This document shows positions 4,653 through 9,448 of a DNA stretch of 9,448 nucleotides, one piece after another. Both the position numbers and the translations under genes were made by a program. The stretch lies in assembly GCA_937868675.1 (NCBI GenBank), contig CALMNJ010000588.1, forward strand, positions 1 to 9,448. Direction: 5' to 3'. The notes beneath the pieces were generated by a model. That model worked only from the letters and a program-made list of their open reading frames with translations, did not search any database and had not been told where the DNA came from. Source of the DNA: an uncultured Bacteroidota bacterium. GTDB lineage: Bacteria > Bacteroidota > Bacteroidia > B-17B0 > Aurantibacillaceae. Each line of letters begins with the position of its first letter. Position 1 is the stretch's first letter.

Positions 4653-6212
4653 TTATTTTTTGGACGCAGCCCCGGATCCTTCTGCGCCGCTTAATTTTTG
4701 AGGATGAAGATCCTTTTTGGATTTTGGTCTTTTTTCGAGTTGCCAGTTAAATCCTGGTAGTTTTGCGTTTGCAATATCCACATCATTTATGGGGTCCACT
4801 GTTCCTTCGGTTTTACTTTTCATAGTTACCCGCGCCAGATCACCATTTTTCATCCACATCACAATTTCAGGCGCTTTGGTGCGATTTAAGCCTACAAACT
4901 TTTTGTCGTTTTTCACAAAGTAAAGCGCTTCCGCATTTCCCAAAATTGTTGTTTTCCGTATCGAATCCCGAGCTATAATCCCCACAATTGTTTTACCCGT
5001 TAATTGATTATAACGGTCGGGGATCAAACTGTCGGCAAGCTGAATAAAAAATGCTTTGCCATCAAGGGTAAACCCTTTAATCTGCTCCTTGCCAATATCC
5101 ACCTTAATGTATTTGGCTGTGGCCTGAGCCCGGTGGCTCCACATCACAGGCGATTTAAATAACTGAATAAGCGAGTCTTTTGTGTTGAGCGTGGCCGAAT
5201 CGCAAACCGCCTGCAAATCTTTTTTGAAAAGCCTAACGTGGTGATATGCGTTCAAAAAATTATTTACCGAATCAAGGTCTTTGTGGTACAACGTATCTGC
5301 GCCAATAAACAAAGTGTCGTTTTCAACAACACGGGCGTAAATTGCTTTTTTTGTGACCATCGCTTCCGAATTTTTTTCGCGATATTCAATATAATCGCCG
5401 TAAATAATTGATTTTTGGGATGTATCTACCAGCGTAACGTTCCTGAAGGCACGGCCCACCTTCAACTTCCGGTCATAATATAAACTGTCGCCCCGCAATT
5501 TCTGTTGTGTGGTTACCAGCAAAGCATTTTTACTGAACTGTGCCTTTTCTTTATCCGTATCGTACCATCCGTTCTCACAATAAATGTAATCCGACTTGCT
5601 GATGATGATACTCGGCCCCAGGAAATAAGAGGTCCTGGTATTTACTTTATACCGAAGTGTGTCGCAATTCATTTTGTAATCCGGATTTGTAAGCACAACA
5701 TCATAATGAAAGGAGGCCTCTTTTCCTGACGAATAGTAATGACCGTTTTTACTCACCAACGTGTTTTGCTTGTTTACCAGTGTTCCGCCATCGAAGTAAT
5801 TGGCAATTGAATTGGCAACATCAAAGGTTAACATGTTAGTGGTAAGTGTCATGTCTTTTTCCACGCATTTTACATTATTATGCAGCGATGCCATTTTTGT
5901 TTTGCCGTCGTAAAACAGTTTTTCTCCTGTTACACGAATACTGTCGCCCTTTGTAATCAGTACATGACCGGTGGCCTCCATTTTATTTTCCTCGTCGTAC
6001 AGGTATGCGGTGTCGCAATAAAGAAGGGCACCTTCATGTTCACAAATTACATTTCCCCTCAGTATCTGTGCGTTTGTCCGTGACTTATCAAACGAAAGGC
6101 TTTCCGCCTGCTTTATTTTGATAAGCCTGGTTTTTCCATCGCCCTGTGCAGGAAAAGGTGTGGAAAGTAAAACTCCCATAAAAAACAATATGTTATGCCA
6201 CGACTTAAACAT
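4653..6212 (-). CDS. OstA-like protein, LPS-transport periplasmic component (519 aa)
   Basis: The protein begins with a signal peptide (about 1-23, core NILFFMGVLLSTPFPA). From about residue 30 it has the OstA-like pattern: repeated short beta segments such as AQILRGNVICEHEGALLYCD (48-67), KMEATGHVLITKGDSIRVTG (77-96) and, later, LRGDSLYYDRKLKVGRAFRNV. Each has the 'G-x-V ... D-x-x-x-Y' rhythm of the LptA/OstA beta-jellyroll. LptA builds the periplasmic bridge that carries lipopolysaccharide from the inner to the outer membrane. At 519 residues this protein is far longer than E. coli LptA (about 185 residues), and the repeating pattern continues to about residue 450, so it could form a long bridge alone. 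No C-terminal LptD-type barrel is evident; the end is a Lys-rich low-complexity tail (KRPKSKKDLHPQK...ASKK). It is the last gene of the operon. Its start overlaps the GT2 stop by 8 nt. The exact Lpt role is inferred. Confidence 0.85.
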   Translation of the reverse strand: MFKSWHNILFFMGVLLSTPFPAQGDGKTRLIKIKQAESLSFDKSRTNAQILRGNVICEHEGALLYCDTAYLYDEENKMEATGHVLITKGDSIRVTGEKLFYDGKTKMASLHNNVKCVEKDMTLTTNMLTFDVANSIANYFDGGTLVNKQNTLVSKNGHYYSSGKEASFHYDVVLTNPDYKMNCDTLRYKVNTRTSYFLGPSIIISKSDYIYCENGWYDTDKEKAQFSKNALLVTTQQKLRGDSLYYDRKLKVGRAFRNVTLVDTSQKSIIYGDYIEYREKNSEAMVTKKAIYARVVENDTLFIGADTLYHKDLDSVNNFLNAYHHVRLFKKDLQAVCDSATLNTKDSLIQLFKSPVMWSHRAQATAKYIKVDIGKEQIKGFTLDGKAFFIQLADSLIPDRYNQLTGKTIVGIIARDSIRKTTILGNAEALYFVKNDKKFVGLNRTKAPEIVMWMKNGDLARVTMKSKTEGTVDPINDVDIANAKLPGFNWQLEKRPKSKKDLHPQKLSGAEGSGAASKK

Positions 6213-7371
6213 TTCGTTTCACGGGTTGCCAGATACTTGACTGAATGCCGCGGGTAAACCTTATAAAGCCGGCCAGCAGTGCCAGATTCATGAGGTAAAA
6301 ATGACTGATGAATTTAAGGGTTGGGTTAGTGAACTCCAATACCTTGTCGAATGCCGGTAGTAGAAATCCGGCGAATTGCAAGAGAAAAACAAGCAGATAC
6401 CAGAACGAGCCGGAAGCCAGGAATGCGGAGGTAATAAACATTAAAATCAAAAAAAACGGTGTGAGCCAGCGCAGTACTTTATGCGACCAGAATGTATAGC
6501 CCAGAGGTGTCCAGAAACGCACTAACAGGGCTCTGAAAAAAAACAGGTTCTGAAAATTACCCGAAGATATCCGCACTTTTCGTTTGTATTCGCCTTCAAC
6601 TGCTCCGGGAACATCCTCAGAACAAAGCGCTTTTGGATTGAACAACACCTTTTTGTTTTTAAGAATTACCTGAAAGGTGATATAAAAATCATCCACATTA
6701 AATTTAGAAGGCACTTTGCTAAAAAGGCTGTTTCGTATGGCGTAACATCCACCCTCGGCCCCCATCACCAATTCAAGGGCATTGCTCTCTGCAGCCTTTA
6801 CCCTGTTTTCGAGCGACAGGTACACTTTTTCCTGGTACGAAATGCCATCATTATTTACCGTCTCCTTAATAATATTGGCGGCTACAATGCCTACTTCTTC
6901 ATCTTTAAAATATTTAACCAGTTCGTAAATCACGTCGCGTCCAAAAATCACATTCGCATCCGTCATAATCAAAATATCCTCGTCGCACAGCGATTGTAAA
7001 TGATTAATAATATTAATCTTCCCGGTTCGGCCCTCAAAATTTACAAGCTCCAGACGGGGATAGTTTTTTTGCAGCTCCTGAATGATAGAATCAGTGCTAT
7101 CGGCCGAGGCATCAGAGCCAATGTAAACCTTGAGTTTGTTTACAGGGTAACCTGTGTTGAACACGGACACGATTTTTTCACGGATTACCTTCTCTTCATT
7201 ATAAGCAGCTATAAGAACTACCACTGCAGGCAAATCGTCTTCCTTTTCGTACATGGCACGCTTAAATCTGGGCTTCGGAAAAAAGAAAACCATTGACATG
7301 GGATACACCGCATACGTATGCAGTACAGGAAGCATACTCAATAAAAATATCACTTCCAGCACACTATCCAT
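6205..7371 (-). CDS. Family 2 glycosyltransferase, membrane-bound, processive-like (388 aa)
   Basis: A GT-A fold enzyme that transfers a sugar from a nucleotide-sugar, acting at the inner face of the cytoplasmic membrane. An N-terminal membrane helix (about 5-31) precedes the catalytic domain. IAAYNEE (54-59) is the nucleotide-binding start, GSDASADSTD (85-94) holds the first conserved Asp, GRTGKINIIN lies at 114-123, and TDAN (137-140) is the DxD-equivalent. GAEGGCYAIR (204-213) and DD at 227-228 supply the acceptor region and candidate base, and KRKVRISSGNFQ (263-274) matches the Q/R-x-x-R-type motif of NodC/HasA/cellulose-synthase-like enzymes. Two or three C-terminal membrane segments follow (about 303-320, 324-340 and 354-372). 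The overall form resembles polymerising or lipid-linked-sugar transferases, but the sugar and acceptor cannot be named. The start overlaps the GT4 stop by 8 nt and the stop overlaps the OstA-like start by 8 nt. Confidence 0.85.
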   Translation of the reverse strand: MDSVLEVIFLLSMLPVLHTYAVYPMSMVFFFPKPRFKRAMYEKEDDLPAVVVLIAAYNEEKVIREKIVSVFNTGYPVNKLKVYIGSDASADSTDSIIQELQKNYPRLELVNFEGRTGKINIINHLQSLCDEDILIMTDANVIFGRDVIYELVKYFKDEEVGIVAANIIKETVNNDGISYQEKVYLSLENRVKAAESNALELVMGAEGGCYAIRNSLFSKVPSKFNVDDFYITFQVILKNKKVLFNPKALCSEDVPGAVEGEYKRKVRISSGNFQNLFFFRALLVRFWTPLGYTFWSHKVLRWLTPFFLILMFITSAFLASGSFWYLLVFLLQFAGFLLPAFDKVLEFTNPTLKFISHFYLMNLALLAGFIRFTRGIQSSIWQPVKRNV

Positions 7372-8569
7372 TTATCAGCTTTTTGTAAAACTCCATGAGC
7401 TGCGAAACCACTACCGCATTATCAAAACGGCCAGCCGCAAAAGACGCAGCATTTGTTTCGAGCTTTTTCCTCAGTGTTTCATCTTTGAGCAGCTTAACCA
7501 CGGCTTCTGAGAAACCTTTTGCTGTGTCCTCAATGATTATATTTTCACCATTAGTACAGGCAATTCCTTCGGCCCCGATACTGGTGCTTACAATCGCCTT
7601 GCCATACGACATGCCCTCGATGATTTTGATACGCAGGCCACTGCCCGACCACAATGGAACGATCATTACCTGATTTTGCCTGAAAAACAATTTGCCGCTT
7701 TCTACATTTTCAACAATAAGAACATTAGGGCGGTTAATATGAAAGAATTCAAGAGGCATACCTCTGCCTGCAATAATTAACTTGGCCTCGGGCACCAACC
7801 GATGCACATCGTTCCAGCAATGGTTCAGGAACCATGCCACGGCCTCCTGATTAGGCAGCCAGTCCATAGAGCCAAAGTAGAAAATGGTTTTTTGTTTTTG
7901 AGGTGTTGTAGCGGGTTCCTGATATTCCTTTATATCCACGCCGGCAATGCAGGTGCACTGAGGGCCTTTGAAGCCAAGGGCGGTAAACGAAGTTTGATCG
8001 TTTTCGGTAATCGGAACGATGGCGTCAACATGGCGCATCACCTCCAGTTCAAACCGTTTCAAACGATCGTTCTGTAAAGCGAAATAAAACTTCCGGAGTT
8101 TCGATTTCTCGACCGAAATATGCCTTTGCCAGATAAAATGCTCCACATTATGGGCCCGCAAAACAATTTTTGCGGACGAATGTTTTTTTATCACATCAAT
8201 ATACACTCCCATAAACAAACCCTCCAACTGCACAATGTCGAAACGGTTTTGCCTGAGGATGTTTATCAATTGTCTCTCAAATTCGCCGAAATAAAATCGC
8301 GACACAAAATACGAGCGTGAAGTGAACAGGTTCAATAGCGCACCTGATATGCTTGTGTTCGTATTGCGGTAAACCGAACGATAATTACTTGTTTTCCTGA
8401 ATTGCTCGGGCACACCATCATCGGGTTTAAAATGCTTTTTTGTATTAATGGTTAACAAATGAAGCTCCACTTTATTTTCTATGAGGCCGCGCGCCATGTT
8501 ATAGATAGCAATACTACTGCCGTCGTTGGCAGGAAAAGGGGCCTTATTGCATATTTGCAAAATCTTCAT
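7364..8569 (-). CDS. Family 4 glycosyltransferase (GT-B fold, 401 aa)
   Basis: A retaining-type glycosyltransferase that adds a sugar from an activated donor to a growing glycan in the cytoplasm. It opens with MKILQICNKAPFPANDGSSI, the usual GT-B N-terminal strand and acceptor loop with a glycine. RAHNVEH (138-144) is typical of this GT4 subgroup. The second domain begins near 228 with IFYFGSMDWLPN (229-240), followed by KLIIAGRG (263-270). The donor-binding part is PLWSGSGLRIKIIEGMSYGK (305-324), with the conserved Glu at 318. The first Glu of the classical EX7E pair is replaced by Ser (310), common in this 'GSG-R-K-E' subgroup. There is no membrane segment or signal peptide. A GGA lies next to the ATG. 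The start overlaps the permease stop by 4 nt (ATGA) and the stop overlaps GT2 by 8 nt. The donor sugar is unknown. Confidence 0.88.
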   Translation of the reverse strand: MKILQICNKAPFPANDGSSIAIYNMARGLIENKVELHLLTINTKKHFKPDDGVPEQFRKTSNYRSVYRNTNTSISGALLNLFTSRSYFVSRFYFGEFERQLINILRQNRFDIVQLEGLFMGVYIDVIKKHSSAKIVLRAHNVEHFIWQRHISVEKSKLRKFYFALQNDRLKRFELEVMRHVDAIVPITENDQTSFTALGFKGPQCTCIAGVDIKEYQEPATTPQKQKTIFYFGSMDWLPNQEAVAWFLNHCWNDVHRLVPEAKLIIAGRGMPLEFFHINRPNVLIVENVESGKLFFRQNQVMIVPLWSGSGLRIKIIEGMSYGKAIVSTSIGAEGIACTNGENIIIEDTAKGFSEAVVKLLKDETLRKKLETNAASFAAGRFDNAVVVSQLMEFYKKLING

Positions 8570-9448
8570 TCCTTATTTTTTTGTTTGAAGATTTTACCAA
8601 TCCATGAATAATAAATCGTTACATCAAAAATCACCGAATCGTTTGCTGCCTTGTACGTAAGAAAAACACTGATGGGAACAAAGATAACGAGCGGCATCCA
8701 TAGCGCCTGCCAGGGCGGCATCCTTCTTTCGAGAGCAAGCTGCATGTAAATTTCGGTCAGGATATAGTATGCCAGGAAAAAGAATACCGAAACAATTACC
8801 GGCAATCCCAAACCTCCCTTTTTAATAATTGCGCCGAGCGGTGCCCCGATAAAAAAGAGTATAATACAGGCAAAACAAATCACAATTTTTTTATGCCACT
8901 CCATCTGACAACGAACTTCAGCATCCCTGTCGGTGTCTATATTCATCTGCATGGCATCAATATTTCCGGCGGCACCCCTGCACACATTTTGCGCGTTTTG
9001 TATAGCGCTGTTAAAGTTCTCAATTTTAAGGCTGTCGTAAAATGTCCGTATGTTAATGAGGTTGTTTTTGGGGTTGCCCTGAATAAAGGAAGAGGTACGT
9101 GTATAAAAATTTTTGAGGGCCTGCACTTTCAGGTTATCACGGCGGCGCTGCAAAACCCGGTGGGTTGAATCGGCTACCGAATCAAGCTGCCATATGTTCA
9201 GCATTTCCTCATTGCCTTTAAAAAGTTCCTCGTTGGTGCGTTTCAGTTTAAAATCCTCGAGCGGAATGCTTACCTGAAGCTGCCGGTAATTGAGTTGCGA
9301 CAGATTACGCTTGTTTGTACCTTCATTTCCCTGCTGAACGGTTTCCTCATAGCGGTTACCATCACGAAGAGTAAGTATCAGTGCCGAGGTATCGCTGTTG
9401 GTGGTCATTTTTCCGGTTTTGGCATACATCTGAACATTATTGCCAATA
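8566..9448 (-). CDS. LptF/LptG family permease (YjgP/YjgQ), C-terminal part
   Basis: LptF and LptG are the inner-membrane halves of the LptB2FG ABC transporter that extracts lipopolysaccharide. The frame is open to the right edge with no stop, so the start lies outside; 293 codons are visible. A soluble periplasmic-type part comes first (residues 1-175 of the visible segment, including LRDGNRYEETVQQG and a basic, coiled helical stretch). It is followed by the typical C-terminal membrane half: EWHKKIVICFACIILFFIGA, PLGAIIKKGGLGLPVIVSVF, FFLAYYILTEIYMQL, a PPW turn, then MPLVIFVPISVFLTYKAAND. The GAPLGAIIKKGGLG motif is highly characteristic of this family. Whether it is the LptF or the LptG paralogue cannot be told from this part. 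It is the first of four overlapping genes with two glycosyltransferases and an OstA-like protein. The ATPase LptB is not in the window. Confidence 0.9.
   Translation of the reverse strand, partial: IGNNVQMYAKTGKMTTNSDTSALILTLRDGNRYEETVQQGNEGTNKRNLSQLNYRQLQVSIPLEDFKLKRTNEELFKGNEEMLNIWQLDSVADSTHRVLQRRRDNLKVQALKNFYTRTSSFIQGNPKNNLINIRTFYDSLKIENFNSAIQNAQNVCRGAAGNIDAMQMNIDTDRDAEVRCQMEWHKKIVICFACIILFFIGAPLGAIIKKGGLGLPVIVSVFFFLAYYILTEIYMQLALERRMPPWQALWMPLVIFVPISVFLTYKAANDSVIFDVTIYYSWIGKIFKQKNKE

Noticed and set aside
7395..8320. Several plus-strand open frames of 61-92 codons opposite the GT4 gene.
   Set aside because: They lie antisense to a gene with clear GT-B motifs, and their translations show no domain or signal.
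1..9448. Mobile element, phage, CRISPR, tRNA or riboswitch.
   Set aside because: No transposase or integrase sequence, repeat array, cloverleaf or long structured leader was seen; the genes form a typical chromosomal layout.

Overview
The window looks like ordinary, vertically inherited chromosome of a member of the Bacteroidota. The evidence is an OstA-like LPS-transport protein, a fusion of a CCDC81-type HU domain with a SPOR domain, a DUF1571 protein carrying a LysM motif, an N-terminal region of the type found in Bacteroidota S8-family exported peptidases, and four matches or near-matches to the Bacteroidota -7 promoter box TAnnTTTG just upstream of start codons. Shine-Dalgarno sequences are mostly absent, as expected for this phylum. 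The order cannot be fixed from the sequence. I see no phage, insertion sequence, tRNA, rRNA, CRISPR or plasmid feature.

Layout, left to right. At 1-1136 (minus strand) an unrecognised lipoprotein gene overlaps by 8 nt the start of an S8-type peptidase gene that runs off the left edge. At 1137-1421 there is a non-coding stretch holding a perfect short palindrome and what may be a decayed gene remnant. At 1422-2276 (minus) lies an exported DUF1571 protein with an embedded LysM motif. A shared upstream region, 2277-2422, separates it from the divergent HU-TM-SPOR gene at 2423-3496 (plus), which meets hemJ (3503-4090, minus) tail to tail. hemJ is divergent from a hotdog-fold acyl-CoA thioesterase (4135-4650, plus), with two back-to-back promoter boxes in a 44-nt gap. 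The thioesterase meets the long right-hand operon tail to tail with a 2-nt gap.

The right half (4653-9448, minus) is one tightly packed operon. In transcription order it encodes an LptF/LptG-type permease (5' end outside the window), a GT4 glycosyltransferase, a membrane-anchored GT2 glycosyltransferase and an OstA-like periplasmic protein. Every junction overlaps by 4 or 8 nt. The gene set joins glycan assembly at the inner membrane to the machinery that pulls lipopolysaccharide out of that membrane and across the periplasm. This is the most coherent functional unit in the window.

Most products act in the envelope: LPS transport, glycan synthesis, peptidoglycan-associated SPOR and LysM proteins, a lipoprotein and an exported peptidase. 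The two exceptions are the haem-biosynthesis gene hemJ, itself a membrane protein, and the soluble thioesterase.
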